Below are positions 6,372-15,847 of a DNA stretch of 36,412 nucleotides, one piece after another; positions within the stretch are counted from its first letter, which is position 1; each line of letters opens with the position of its first letter. The translations under genes and the position numbers were made by a program. Origin of the DNA: an uncultured Chlorobiaceae bacterium. GTDB lineage: Bacteria; Bacteroidota; Chlorobiia; Chlorobiales; Chlorobiaceae. The notes below the pieces were generated by a model, which was not told the DNA's origin, did no database searches, and was given only the letters and a program-made list of their open reading frames with translations. The stretch is taken from assembly GCA_903824045.1 (NCBI GenBank), contig CAIJVD010000033.1:1-36412 (forward strand). The letters run 5' to 3'.

Positions 6372-7481
6372 ATGATTCTTCAGTGGCCAGTAAAATTCAA
6401 TATTGATCATTTAACAATCGGAATTATGATTAAAGAAGTAACCAATGACACCATTCAAGCTGATGATTCTGCTGCACTTTTAGAACTTGCTAAAAGACAT
6501 TACAGGGGCGATGGTGTCCCATTGGATTACAAGGAGGCCTTCCGGTTGTTTTCCCTTGCCGCAGAACTGGGTGACCCGGTTGCCCAGTGCAGGGTTGGGA
6601 TGATGTATGAAGATGGGGAAGGTGTTGAGTGGGACTTTTCTGAAGCCTTCCGGTGGTACGAGCGTGCAGCATTGCAAGGCAATCCTGATGCGCAGTGCCT
6701 GCTTGCGATTTGTTACCAGCTGAGCGCTGGTGTCGAGAAAAATCTGGCTGAGGCAGTGAAGTGGTTTCGTTTATCTGCTGACTTGGATAATGATGTAGCG
6801 CAGTGGCTTTTGGGGGTTGCGTACGAGGAGGGGGCAGGTGTAGCGCAGGATTTGGCGGAAGCAGCGAAATGGTACCGGCAGGCGGCTGCGCAGGGCAGTG
6901 AGGATGCCCTTGAGTCACTGTATGATCTTGGTGCGCGGTATTTTGAGGGTGACGGAGTCTCTCAGGACAGTGAGGATGCGTTTTTGCTGTTTTCTGCTTC
7001 AGCCTCGCATGGTTATGCTAAGGCCCAATACTCATTGGGAGGGATGTATGAACATGGGGAGGGGATTGAGAGGGATTTGCCGGAAGCTGTGAAATGGTAT
7101 CGGCTGGCGGCAGAACAGGGTGATGCATGTGCGCAGAATAATCTGGGAATGATGTACAGCGAGGGGGAGGGTGTTCCCCAGGATTTCGAAGAGGCATTGA
7201 AATGGACTGGGCTGGCAGCCGCGCAAGATCATGCCTATGCGCAGTACAATCTCGGTTGCTTTTATGAAGACGGCAAGGTTGTTGCGCAGGATTATGCTGA
7301 AGCGGCCAAATGGTACGCCCTTGCTGCAGCGCAGGGGAATTCTGATGCGCAATGCAGGCTTGGCATTCTTTACCGGGATGGGTTGGGAGTTGAACAGGAT
7401 GAGGCCGAGGCGGTCAAGCTGTTCTTGCTTTCTGCAGACCAGGACAACGAAGATGCGCAGTCCATTCTCGATTCGATGTGA
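6372..7481 (+). CDS. Sel1-repeat (SLR/TPR-like) protein
   Basis: A 369-residue protein made of about nine Sel1-like repeats of 36 residues from residue 33 to the end. Each has the pattern A..G...AQ..LG..Y..G.GV..D..EA.KW, for example GDPVAQCRVGMMYEDGEGVE. These pairs of antiparallel helices form a curved scaffold for protein-protein contacts. One unit (around residue 177) has a few extra residues. No signal peptide is visible, unlike many secreted Sel1 proteins, so it is probably cytoplasmic. There is an alternative Met at 6426, just before the repeats. It is the rightward partner of a divergent promoter pair shared with YbjN-like copy 3, which suggests they respond to the same signal. Binding partner unknown. 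Confidence 0.9.
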   Translation: MILQWPVKFNIDHLTIGIMIKEVTNDTIQADDSAALLELAKRHYRGDGVPLDYKEAFRLFSLAAELGDPVAQCRVGMMYEDGEGVEWDFSEAFRWYERAALQGNPDAQCLLAICYQLSAGVEKNLAEAVKWFRLSADLDNDVAQWLLGVAYEEGAGVAQDLAEAAKWYRQAAAQGSEDALESLYDLGARYFEGDGVSQDSEDAFLLFSASASHGYAKAQYSLGGMYEHGEGIERDLPEAVKWYRLAAEQGDACAQNNLGMMYSEGEGVPQDFEEALKWTGLAAAQDHAYAQYNLGCFYEDGKVVAQDYAEAAKWYALAAAQGNSDAQCRLGILYRDGLGVEQDEAEAVKLFLLSADQDNEDAQSILDSM

Positions 7482-7493
7482 GCATAAATGGTT

Positions 7494-7526
7494 TTGCAGT
7501 ATTGTGTTGTGCGGAGTATACTGCAA
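7494..7526. terminator. Inverted repeat after the Sel1 gene
   Basis: A perfect 9-bp inverted repeat, TTGCAGTAT and ATACTGCAA, around a 15-base loop, 13 bases after the Sel1 stop codon. There is no U-tract, so terminator function is only suggested. Confidence 0.35.
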
Positions 7527-7628
7527 GGAATAATGTGATGGAAAAACGGTCGTTTTCTGCTTAAGCCTCGTCTTGCGATAGATGCCATAATCATGGTGAT
7601 CATATACTGAAATATAGGAGAAACTGAT

Positions 7629-7697
7629 ATGCCTGGATATAGAAAGGGAGACATATTCTCAACATCCCGTGATGAAGGATTTCAGCTTTCCTCGTAG
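7629..7697 (+). CDS. Possible 22-residue peptide
   Basis: An ATG with AGGAG about 9 bases upstream opens a 22-codon frame starting MPGYRKGDIFSTSRDEG. It is hydrophilic and has no family. The good ribosome site is the only evidence; it may be a leader peptide for the next gene, or a gene remnant. Confidence 0.25.
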   Translation: MPGYRKGDIFSTSRDEGFQLSS

Positions 7698-7754
7698 CGG
7701 TAAGCAACAGTTTTGGTATGGTTTATTAAGAAAATAAAAAAATGGAGGAGTTTT

Positions 7755-7952
7755 ATGGACGCGCTTAACGAGCAGCAAAAGATCGAATATTTCCGGAAAG
7801 TATACCGAGCGCTCTGTCTACTCGGTGAAATGCCATTGGGTGAGATTGCCCCAGCAATAGCAAGCCTAAGACTGTTGCTTATCGATGCTATTGGCTCAGA
7901 ACACCAAAGCGAATTGATTGGTAAATGGAATGAAGAAATGGCAGACATTTGA
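7755..7952 (+). CDS. Unknown 65-residue helical protein
   Basis: Starts MDALNEQQKIEYFRKVYRAL at 7755, where GGAGG sits about 6 bases upstream; a 14-codon extension to 7713 is possible but is Lys-rich and overlaps the ribosome site. Predicted by eye to be two or three amphipathic helices, without Cys or a membrane span. It lies 72 bases before the AddB-like gene on the same strand. No family recognised. Confidence 0.6.
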   Translation: MDALNEQQKIEYFRKVYRALCLLGEMPLGEIAPAIASLRLLLIDAIGSEHQSELIGKWNEEMADI

Positions 7953-8024
7953 AAGGCTTTTTCAATGGTTGAACACGCCGATATCGGCTGCGGGCCTTAA
8001 ATTAATATTCTCTTTTGCCCCCTC

Positions 8025-10802
8025 ATGATTCATTTCCTCCTTACCCCCGATTCCGCATCGGCACTGCATGTTCGCAGGCTTGTGGCTTTGTCTGGCGGTC
8101 GCATGAATGTGGTCGTTGGCACGTGGCCCGAACTGCTCATGCATGCGACGAACAGCTATATCCTTCCGCCGCCAGCAGATGACTGGACGGGCAGGCTGGC
8201 CGAAGCCATCGGGGATTTTGACGACGCATTCTGGAGCCGTTCGTACAAGACCGTCAATACCGCTGAACGCGAAGCAATTACTTCCATTGTCGGCGGTCAT
8301 CTTTCCATGTTGCTCGAATCCCTCGGGCCAAATGGTTCCATGCAGCAGCTTCAAAGCCTGGAGCTGAAGTCGCGTTTGCAACGCCATGTCAGCGATTTTG
8401 CCAAGCTTCACGAGAAGATGGGCGCTATCCTGCCTCCCGCCCTCAGGCAGGTTCGGGAGTTCTTGAATGCTGGGCCAGAGCGCGTCATGCGGACGATTAC
8501 CGTTTACCGCATCGAGGGTTGGCCTAGGCTGAATCTATGGCAGCACGCTCTTGTCGACCACCTCAACACGATCTCCTCGGCGTCCGCTCATGCGGTCAGC
8601 CTCGATCTGGCAGCAATCCTTGAATCGGCTCCATTCAAGCCTTCCGGTCGACAGAATTCCTCCCTGCGTTTCATGCAGGAAAAGCTCTTCCAGCTTCCCG
8701 ACAAGCGGGTACTGGACGGTTCGTCGCTCCAATGGCTCTCTGTTCGTGACTGCCTTCAGGAGGCGGAGGTGGCTGCGGGCATGGTGCAGACCGCTCTGCG
8801 GAACGGAAGTGCATCCTCCAGTGCAGATTTCGGCTTGCTTTTGCCTTCCGATCCCGGGTATGGCCACGTCATCAGGTCGGTTTTCGATCGCGCCGGGATC
8901 CCGCTGTCAGGCCTTGTCATCGAAAACAGCATTCGGGATTTAGGCAGGGAAGCCGTTCTCAATCTTCTTGACTGCCTCGACAAGCCCGCCCCAGTTCTGG
9001 CGCTGGCTTCTCTCTTCGTTTCTCCCCTCATGCCATGGAGCTCTGATGCAGGAAACCGACTCGCGCAGAGGGTGGTTGAATCCCGTTTTGACCTCAAGGC
9101 GCCAGCCGGATCCGGGGATTCAGGGCAGAGGATGCTTGACTTGATTATTGAGAGCGTGAAATCGCCATCAGCACTGGCTGAAAGGATTTCAGCCTTTGTC
9201 AAATTGCTTGACAAGCGTGAGGTTGTGTCTATGCATCGCGAACGTGCCGCAACGCTCTGTGAAGAACTTCGTGCCGACATCCAGGCCAGTGCCTTCATCG
9301 ACTGGGTCGCGCTCAAGTCGAAGGCCGCGCCGCAGCAGTTGTCCGCTGCACCGTATACCGTCCAGGCACTGGAGGGGGTGGCTGTTTTCAATGAAGGCAG
9401 GGAGCCCTGGAGGCAGGTGAAGCATCTCATCGTGCTCGGCTGTTTCTCGGGACACTATCCCGCGACAGAAAAGACGAGCGGAATTTTCACCGATGATGAT
9501 CTTCAGGATCTGGGAGAGAAATCCGGAATCTCTTTCGAAATTTCCTCCGAGCGCAACAGCCGACAGCGAGAGATTTTCATGCGCCAGCTCGGGGCTGCAT
9601 CGGAAGAGGCCAGTTTCTTCGTGCCATGCCGTAATGCACTCGGCAAGCCTCTCGAACCTTCTTCCAGCATTACCTTTGCCGCTGTCCTTTTTGACGGGGT
9701 GGAAAAGGCCGAGGACCTTCTCCTGAATCTGGAAAGCACTTCGCACCTCGAAAAGGTTCGTGGCGTCCCGCGGGCTGAGGCCGAAGTCGCCGAACCACTC
9801 CGGCTTTCGACTGAGGACCCGGAATTCGCCGCCAATCTGCTCGACATTGGTGCAGGTGCTGACGGAACAAGAGGTTCCGAGACCCCCAGCAGACTCGAAA
9901 CACTTCTGGTGTCACCGCTCGCCTGGATGCTCGATCGGCTCAGGCTCAAGCCGCAAGAGTGGACCCCGGAAACCTTCGACGCAAAGGCCAAGGGGATTCT
10001 TGCCCATGAGGTATTTGAGCACCTCTTCGCCCCCGGCGAACCACTGACGGACGAACGCAGGATTGAAGAACAGGTGACGATGCTGCTTGAGACGGCAATC
10101 AACAAGAGCTATCCGTTCCTCAACCGAGACGAGTGGAAGGTTGAGGTAGGTTACCTTCGTCAGGAGATCCTGAAGTCTGCCCGGCGATGGGGAGCGATGC
10201 TCCGTACCATTGGTGCAACTGTTGCCGCTGCCGAGATTGAACTGGAGGGAACGCTTGACGGCCGCCCGATCAATGGCAAGGCCGATCTGCTGCTGGAACT
10301 GGAAGGCGGGAGGCTCGTTGTGGTGGACTACAAGAAGTCAAGCAGCGGTACCCGCAAAAAGCGGATGGAAGCAGGCTGTGACCTGCAGGCGGAACTCTAT
10401 CGAACGATGATCAAGACCGGCGGTGTCCGGGCAGGTAAAGGGGTTGCGGAGGAGACCGTCTCTTTCGTCAACCGATTCAGGAACGCCGGAGAGATCGGCA
10501 CGCTCTACTATCTGATGAACAACCAGGTTGCGCTCTCGAACACCAGCGGATGGTTCGGTGACATCGGCAGCCTCGAAGAGATTGATACGGATGTTTCGGC
10601 GAAGGCGATGGCGGATGTGGCCGCCAGCCTCAGGGATTTGGAATCCGGACTCCTGCGCCTTAATAGCAAGTCTGATGCCGAGGAATTCTACAAAAAAAAG
10701 GGGCTCTCAACCTATGCGCTGGAGCTTCCGCTTGTCAAGGTTTTCATGAAGCCTTCAGAACAGGGTGAAGAAGGCGAAGCGACGGAGGTGGCAGATGCAT
10801 GA
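8025..10802 (+). CDS. AddB/RexB-like PD-(D/E)XK nuclease subunit
   Basis: 925 residues. The C-terminal quarter is a RecB-type nuclease: the His motif GILAHEVFEHLF near residue 655, the core KADLLLELEGGRLVVVDYKKSSSG near 750-775 (Asp then D-x-K) and the helical QAELYR motif near 790. The N-terminal 600 residues are arranged like the helicase-like half of AddB/RexB but I see no Walker A (GxxxxGKT) in the first 60 residues, so it is probably an inactivated helicase domain. I also do not see the four Cys of the AddB iron-sulfur cluster. The last 8 bases overlap the AddA-like gene, so the two are translationally coupled and should form a double-strand-end resecting helicase-nuclease for recombination repair or degradation of foreign DNA. 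Confidence 0.85.
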   Translation: MIHFLLTPDSASALHVRRLVALSGGRMNVVVGTWPELLMHATNSYILPPPADDWTGRLAEAIGDFDDAFWSRSYKTVNTAEREAITSIVGGHLSMLLESLGPNGSMQQLQSLELKSRLQRHVSDFAKLHEKMGAILPPALRQVREFLNAGPERVMRTITVYRIEGWPRLNLWQHALVDHLNTISSASAHAVSLDLAAILESAPFKPSGRQNSSLRFMQEKLFQLPDKRVLDGSSLQWLSVRDCLQEAEVAAGMVQTALRNGSASSSADFGLLLPSDPGYGHVIRSVFDRAGIPLSGLVIENSIRDLGREAVLNLLDCLDKPAPVLALASLFVSPLMPWSSDAGNRLAQRVVESRFDLKAPAGSGDSGQRMLDLIIESVKSPSALAERISAFVKLLDKREVVSMHRERAATLCEELRADIQASAFIDWVALKSKAAPQQLSAAPYTVQALEGVAVFNEGREPWRQVKHLIVLGCFSGHYPATEKTSGIFTDDDLQDLGEKSGISFEISSERNSRQREIFMRQLGAASEEASFFVPCRNALGKPLEPSSSITFAAVLFDGVEKAEDLLLNLESTSHLEKVRGVPRAEAEVAEPLRLSTEDPEFAANLLDIGAGADGTRGSETPSRLETLLVSPLAWMLDRLRLKPQEWTPETFDAKAKGILAHEVFEHLFAPGEPLTDERRIEEQVTMLLETAINKSYPFLNRDEWKVEVGYLRQEILKSARRWGAMLRTIGATVAAAEIELEGTLDGRPINGKADLLLELEGGRLVVVDYKKSSSGTRKKRMEAGCDLQAELYRTMIKTGGVRAGKGVAEETVSFVNRFRNAGEIGTLYYLMNNQVALSNTSGWFGDIGSLEEIDTDVSAKAMADVAASLRDLESGLLRLNSKSDAEEFYKKKGLSTYALELPLVKVFMKPSEQGEEGEATEVADA

Positions 10803-13800
10803 GGAAAAATCACAGCTTAATGCTCTCACTATTGTTTCAGCTGGCGCAGGAACAGGAAAAACCCATTACATCCAGCAGGAACTTGCCAAATGGGTCAAGG
10901 AGAAGCTTGCCGCTCCCGACCGGATCGTTGCGGTGACCTTTACCGAAACGGCGGCAGCTGAACTGAAGTCGCGCATCCGTGAAGCTCTCGTCAGGGCAGG
11001 GATGCTTGAAGAGGCTCTTCTGCTCGACAATGCTTACATATCGACAATCCATAGTTTCGGCTTGCGTCTGATTGGCGAGTTCGCTTTCGATGCCGGGCTC
11101 TCGCCCTCGTCTCGCCTGCTGAACGACGACGAGGTACGGCTGCTCCTCGGTACGGCGCTTGCCATTTCGGACAGGGCGAACGAACTCATCGAGAACCTCG
11201 AGCATGATGGCTACACTGGGAGCTTTGACAATAAACTAACGGTGGAAGAGCAATTCCGTCAGAGGGTACTTGGTCTTGCCGGCAAGCTCCGCTCTGTTGG
11301 TAAAAGCGCGTCACCCGATTCCTTCGCGAAATATGCGGAGGTCAGGATCAGGGCGATTTACGGTGAAACTCTGGGTGACCGGGAGACCTGGCGGCAGGCG
11401 CTATACACGAGTGTGAATGCGCTGATGGATGCTTTTCCGAGCAATCTTGCCCGGAGTCGGGATGTCGAGTACGGGGTTACCATACGCAAGGAGTTATGGG
11501 ACAACTACCGTGACCTTACCCGTGCCCGCTCAGACGAGGGTGAAGCGCTCAAGACTGACTGGAAGCTTTGGGAACGCCTTCGCAAGCTCAAGAGCAAATC
11601 CACCAAGAAGAACCCGCTCCCTGAAGGATATATCGAAGCAGTCCAAGCCGTCATCGCAGCTGCAGAACGGCTGCCGGCCAATCCCGGCCCTCTTGAAGAT
11701 GCAGTCTCCCATGCCGTGAATCTCCTCGGTGCAACCTTCGATGTCCTCAACACTTTTTCGGAAGAGAAAAGACGCCGAGGGCTCGTAGACTATACTGACA
11801 TGGTCTCTGAAGCCCAGCGGATGCTCACCGATACGGAATGCACTGTCCTCAGCGCGCTGCTTGAAAGGCTCGATTGCCTCGTCGTTGACGAGTTTCAGGA
11901 TACCAACCCGCTGCAGTTCTCCCTTCTCTGGTCCCTGACTCGGGAGAAGCTTCCCACCGTCGTCGTCGGTGACCTGAAGCAGGCGATCATGGGGTTTCAG
12001 AATGCGGACTCCCGCCTGTTCGGGAGGCTGGGTGCCGACAACCCAAGAGACACATTGACGCAGGATACCAACTACCGCTCATCGGCAAGGCTTATGGAGT
12101 GGATCAACCTCATCGGCAATGGGCTGTTCGGCGCGGGCTACACTGAACTGGCCCCGAAAGCTAAGTATGACAGCAGAGTTGAACACCCCCTTGAAGTCAT
12201 CGAATCCGCTACGAAGCTTTCCGCAAAAGCATGGGCGGCGCAGACGGTGCGACGCATATCGGAGCTGCTCCACGCAAGCCCGGCGGTCGAAGTGTACGAC
12301 AAGCAGCTGAAAGTCCATCGTGCACTGCGAGGCGGCGACATCGCCGTTATCTGCTACAAGAACAAGCGCCTTGAAGAGTACGCGGCGGAGCTTCGAAAAG
12401 CCGGCATCCGCTGCCGCCTCGAAGAGGATGGTTGGCTTGAGACAAGGATCGTGCAGATCGCCTGGCACTGTCTCTCCTGCGTAGCGGACAGAGGCGACAC
12501 CCACGCGGCAGCTTACCTGTCGGCGACCGAACTCGGTCATCGCAGCCTCCAGCCCGCGCTCGCTGCAGCGATCGGGAAACGTCCCTTCGACGGTTTCCCA
12601 TTCGAAAAACTCGATGAAGTCGCAGCAGGAAACCCGGACCGCACTGTCGGTGACCTGCTCGACGAAATCATCGAGCAACTTGACCTCTTTGGCGAAGTCT
12701 CGTCATGGACGGATGCAGGTGCGGCCAGAGCCAATTTGATGCGCCTTCAGCATGAGTGCCGCGAGTTCATGTCGTCCAATCGGGACGCTATCGCTTCGGG
12801 AGGCTACCACGGATCGGGCGTCAAGACTTTTCAGGCATGGCTGAAAGGCAAGGTCGAACGGGACAGGGACGGCAACCTGCAGCCCGAGCCATCGGTGGGT
12901 GACGATGATGCAGTGCAGCTGATGACCTGGCACCGGTCAAAAGGGAGAGAGTGGCCCGTTGTTGCAGTTTGCGGCATGGACCAGAAAGACTACCCTCGGC
13001 TCCCTGCCGAAACCATTGAGTACCCGGGCTTCGAGGAGATCGCTCTTGATGGTATCCTCGAAGATGCAAGGATCGGAATCTACCCGACCTTTGCCGCGAA
13101 TGAGACACCCCGGACTTTCCAGGATGCGCTGTGGCCTGAACTGAGGGAGACCATGGACCGCCTGCTTTATGTCGCCATGACCAGGGCTCGCGAAAAGGTT
13201 ATCCTCGAGTGGCCTTCGTATATGCAGGACTCAACGCAAACCACGTACTGGAGCAGGTTCGTATCCCGGTCTGGAGCTTCATTGACCCCGGAAGGGATGG
13301 CGTTCAACGGGGTCGTATACCCGTGCCTGACCGTCCATCTTGCAGGTGCCGAAGCGGATGCCACTGAACATAACGTCATGATGCATCCTCTTTCGGTCAT
13401 CGGACGGAGGGCTATCGAAAAGGGCAAGTTGCCGGATGTGCTCACGCCCGAGTCAATCACCCCGTCGTCGCTGCACAATGTTGCCTGCACAGTGCCTGGC
13501 GGACAAAGGGAAGAATGTTATGGGAGTGAGCTTGTGCTTGATTTCCTGGGCATCACCGATCCGATGGAGAAGGGGAAGATTATTCACCGGGCGTTTGAGG
13601 TTTTGACCGGGCATAATGAGCGGAAAACGATGCTTGCCGATGCGGTTTGTTATTCACTTGCACCGGAGCAGGTGGATGCGCTGTCCGCCGCAGTCAGCTC
13701 ATTTGACGCATGGCTGCAATCGAAATTCATTCCCCGGCAGATAGAGACTGAACTGCCCCTGCTGGTTCTTGACAAAAATGGAACAATCGTTTCGGGGTTT

Positions 13801-14022
13801 GCCGATATGGTCATGGAGACTGCGGATGGCATTTGGGTGATTGACCATAAATCCGATTATGTGCCGTCGGAGGCGTTGCGGGCAGAGCGCTTCAACACCT
13901 ACTATCCGCAGTTGAAATGCTATGTTGATGCGCTGAAAGCAGCCTGCCCTGACAAACAGGTTCGGGGTATCATCCTGAACTGGGTCAGCTACGGGATTGC
14001 CAGCGTAATGGATATTGTCTGA
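10795..14022 (+). CDS. AddA-like UvrD/Rep helicase-nuclease (exonuclease V type)
   Basis: 1075 residues from the ATG at 10795, which has GGAGG six bases upstream; the upstream extension to 10765 is not needed. Superfamily 1A motifs in order: Walker A SAGAGTGKT (residues 16-24), TFTETAAAEL, Walker B LVVDEFQDTN near 365, GDLKQAIMGFQ, TNYRSS, WHRSKGREWPVV near 705, and motif VI VAMTRAREK near 795. The C-terminus carries a RecB-family PD-(D/E)XK nuclease: KIIHRAFEVL, then SGFADMVME...WVIDHKS and YYPQLKCY. So motor and one nuclease are in this subunit and the second nuclease is in the AddB-like partner. Chi recognition and host role cannot be judged. A divergent WYL regulator lies 570 bases downstream, an arrangement seen in some defence islands. 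Confidence 0.92.
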   Translation: MHEEKSQLNALTIVSAGAGTGKTHYIQQELAKWVKEKLAAPDRIVAVTFTETAAAELKSRIREALVRAGMLEEALLLDNAYISTIHSFGLRLIGEFAFDAGLSPSSRLLNDDEVRLLLGTALAISDRANELIENLEHDGYTGSFDNKLTVEEQFRQRVLGLAGKLRSVGKSASPDSFAKYAEVRIRAIYGETLGDRETWRQALYTSVNALMDAFPSNLARSRDVEYGVTIRKELWDNYRDLTRARSDEGEALKTDWKLWERLRKLKSKSTKKNPLPEGYIEAVQAVIAAAERLPANPGPLEDAVSHAVNLLGATFDVLNTFSEEKRRRGLVDYTDMVSEAQRMLTDTECTVLSALLERLDCLVVDEFQDTNPLQFSLLWSLTREKLPTVVVGDLKQAIMGFQNADSRLFGRLGADNPRDTLTQDTNYRSSARLMEWINLIGNGLFGAGYTELAPKAKYDSRVEHPLEVIESATKLSAKAWAAQTVRRISELLHASPAVEVYDKQLKVHRALRGGDIAVICYKNKRLEEYAAELRKAGIRCRLEEDGWLETRIVQIAWHCLSCVADRGDTHAAAYLSATELGHRSLQPALAAAIGKRPFDGFPFEKLDEVAAGNPDRTVGDLLDEIIEQLDLFGEVSSWTDAGAARANLMRLQHECREFMSSNRDAIASGGYHGSGVKTFQAWLKGKVERDRDGNLQPEPSVGDDDAVQLMTWHRSKGREWPVVAVCGMDQKDYPRLPAETIEYPGFEEIALDGILEDARIGIYPTFAANETPRTFQDALWPELRETMDRLLYVAMTRAREKVILEWPSYMQDSTQTTYWSRFVSRSGASLTPEGMAFNGVVYPCLTVHLAGAEADATEHNVMMHPLSVIGRRAIEKGKLPDVLTPESITPSSLHNVACTVPGGQREECYGSELVLDFLGITDPMEKGKIIHRAFEVLTGHNERKTMLADAVCYSLAPEQVDALSAAVSSFDAWLQSKFIPRQIETELPLLVLDKNGTIVSGFADMVMETADGIWVIDHKSDYVPSEALRAERFNTYYPQLKCYVDALKAACPDKQVRGIILNWVSYGIASVMDIV

Positions 14023-14078
14023 TCGGGGAGGATTGTTCAGGTACTGGTGGGGAAGTAAACAAAAAAACGAGGCGTACT

Positions 14079-14288
14079 ATGGCTATCGGCAATGTCGTGC
14101 AACGTGGGTCATTTATTTACGTTTATGATGAAAAGGGAATGACGCTTTGCACACTTCCTGCGGGTTCAGGTCCTCACGACGGATTGAAAGGGTATACATC
14201 ATCAACCGTTAACGTCCAGAGATCGGGATGGATCTACACCTATAATGAAAAGGGGATGCAATTAAGCACAACGCCTGCTGGTCGTTAA
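14079..14288 (+). CDS. Unknown 69-residue protein with an internal duplication
   Basis: Two copies of a 26-residue unit: GNVVQRGSFIYVYDEKGMTL and VNVQRSGWIYTYNEKGMQL, each followed by a T-PAG ending. Each unit should form a beta hairpin or small meander (IYVYDEKG). GAGG lies about 7 bases upstream of the ATG. It is 56 bases after the AddA-like gene, same strand. I have the impression that similar two-repeat small proteins occur widely in bacteria, but no function can be given. Confidence 0.7.
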   Translation: MAIGNVVQRGSFIYVYDEKGMTLCTLPAGSGPHDGLKGYTSSTVNVQRSGWIYTYNEKGMQLSTTPAGR

Positions 14289-14338
14289 GATGCCATACCG
14301 ATTCTTTATGCTCGTTTCATTGATATAACCATGACCTC

Positions 14339-14596
14339 ATGAAAATTGGATTTCGGATACCATCCCTCAAAAAGCGCATTGCGGCTCGGACGTCCTGGAA
14401 GCGCTATGCCCGGCAGTCGCTTGGTCTGAAGGCCCCTCGGGGCTATGGATGGATTACCAATCCGAAGAAGGCGCTTTACAACAGGGTTTATTACCGGACG
14501 ACCAAGGGCTGCTCCGTAGCTCTGTTCTTTCTGCTCTCAGCAGTCGGTTCATTGTGCTGCTGTGTTGCATGGATTATATCGAGTGCCCTGCACTAA
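14339..14596 (+). CDS. Unknown 85-residue basic protein with C-terminal membrane segment
   Basis: The N-terminal half is basic and carries KAPRGYGWITNPKKALYNRVY, a signature I associate with small uncharacterised proteins common in accessory DNA. The C-terminal 26 residues are a hydrophobic helix rich in Cys (VALFFLLSAVGSLCCCVAWI). So it is probably a tail-anchored membrane protein with a cytoplasmic basic head. Its last 4 bases overlap the 3' end of the convergent WYL regulator gene. No ribosome site is evident. Confidence 0.65.
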   Translation: MKIGFRIPSLKKRIAARTSWKRYARQSLGLKAPRGYGWITNPKKALYNRVYYRTTKGCSVALFFLLSAVGSLCCCVAWIISSALH

Positions 14597-15606
14597 AACA
14601 GGGAGAGGCTCCCCACCTTTTTGATCCTGACGTCTTCGTACATCTTTCCGGTTGTGAGGAGCTCATACTGGAGCATCTCCCGGAGTTCCTGAGGTTCAAG
14701 TGCTTCGGCTTCATTGCCGTAGCGCAGGACCCACCGCTTGACAGCATCGAGAGCCCCTACCTGCATTTTCAGGACAATTGATCCGTCCTTGAGCTCCTCA
14801 ATCTCCTGTGTTGGATGCCACTTGTGCTCCCTTATCCATTGAGACTGGAAGGGGGAGAACCGGATGACCACGTTGCATGGTTCCTTGTCGTGCACTTGGT
14901 CGAATGTTTTGTCCAGATAGTTCTCAAACGAAAAGGTACTCTGAACGGTGAAGTGCTTTTTGGAGAGCGAGACGGTTCTGATGCGATTGATGGCGAAGGT
15001 TCGGATATCATTCCTCAGTTCGCAGTAACCAATGAGGTACCAGGTATCTCTCACATGAGAATAGTGAAACATGTAGGGATGCACGGTGCGCTCGGTTACC
15101 TCCTGATTCCATGATGCCCGGTAGGTTATAGTAATCTTGAGCTTGCTGCGAATGGCATCTTCGATGGTGGCAAAAAAGCGGGGATCAAAGGCTGGCGGGG
15201 ATGCTTTTTCAAACGAGTAAATATTGAGAAACTCATTGGCGCCGGAAGCCACGGGAAGGTACTGCCGCATTTTATCGAGCGCACGGCTGATCTCGTTGTA
15301 GAAGGGTGAGCCCTCGCACTGTGCGAGTACTTTTTTTGTGGCAATCAGGGCAGCAGCCTCTCCTCGTTCAAGGAGTGTAGAAGGCAGGAAATCCCAGTCG
15401 GGCTTTTCGTAGTAGTACCCTCTTTTTTTCTGGTCATACTCAATGGGTGCATGAAGCAGATCACGCATGTATTCAACGTCACGCTGAATGCTTTTTGCTG
15501 AAACCTCAAAATACTTGGCAACCCTTGCGCAGTTGGGGTAATGGTTACTGCGCAGTTCCTGGTGCATGTACTGCATTCGAGCAAGCGGGGGTCTTGATTG
15601 CCTCAT
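14593..15606 (-). CDS. WYL-domain transcriptional regulator
   Basis: 337 residues. N-terminal winged helix-turn-helix of the DeoR/HTH_11 type (VAKYFEVSAKSIQRDVEYMRDLL, residues about 29-51), then a WYL domain with the name-giving DTWYLIGYCE near 186 and the following RTFAINRIRTVSLS, then the C-terminal extension (WCX) with VKRWVLRYGNEAEALEP. WYL proteins sense a ligand, often a nucleic acid or nucleotide, and control transcription; relatives such as BrxR and CapW guard defence islands. It is convergent with the AddBA cluster and about 240 bases from the divergent HD gene. It does not have a GGAC-N7-GTCC site in front of it. Two decayed fragments of related proteins occur at 24281 and 25406. 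Confidence 0.92.
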   Translation of the reverse strand: MRQSRPPLARMQYMHQELRSNHYPNCARVAKYFEVSAKSIQRDVEYMRDLLHAPIEYDQKKRGYYYEKPDWDFLPSTLLERGEAAALIATKKVLAQCEGSPFYNEISRALDKMRQYLPVASGANEFLNIYSFEKASPPAFDPRFFATIEDAIRSKLKITITYRASWNQEVTERTVHPYMFHYSHVRDTWYLIGYCELRNDIRTFAINRIRTVSLSKKHFTVQSTFSFENYLDKTFDQVHDKEPCNVVIRFSPFQSQWIREHKWHPTQEIEELKDGSIVLKMQVGALDAVKRWVLRYGNEAEALEPQELREMLQYELLTTGKMYEDVRIKKVGSLSLF

Positions 15607-15847
15607 AATGACGTTGGCATTTTAGGTTACTGAACGAAAAAAGATGGGTGCGGTTAATGCATATGACAAGGGGATGCAAATCACTTCCGCGGCGTTTAGG
15701 CCGTAACTTCTTTAAGAATTATACAATACTTCTACGATATATGCGAAAATAAGCGCAATTCATTACTTTAAATCAACGGATAATACGGCGCATTTCTATC
15801 TGGCCGTAGACGTCCTCACCCCAAAACAGTTGTGATTCATAGCCTTC

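Noticed and set aside
9503-10105. 200-residue minus-strand ORF in the AddB-like gene
   Set aside because: Antisense shadow; Ser/Arg-rich with no motif, while the sense frame has clear homology.
12079-12678. 199-residue minus-strand ORF in the AddA-like gene
   Set aside because: Antisense shadow of the helicase gene; no motif.
14449-14781. 110-residue plus-strand ORF overlapping the 85-residue protein
   Set aside because: Shadow frame; its second half is antisense to the WYL gene.
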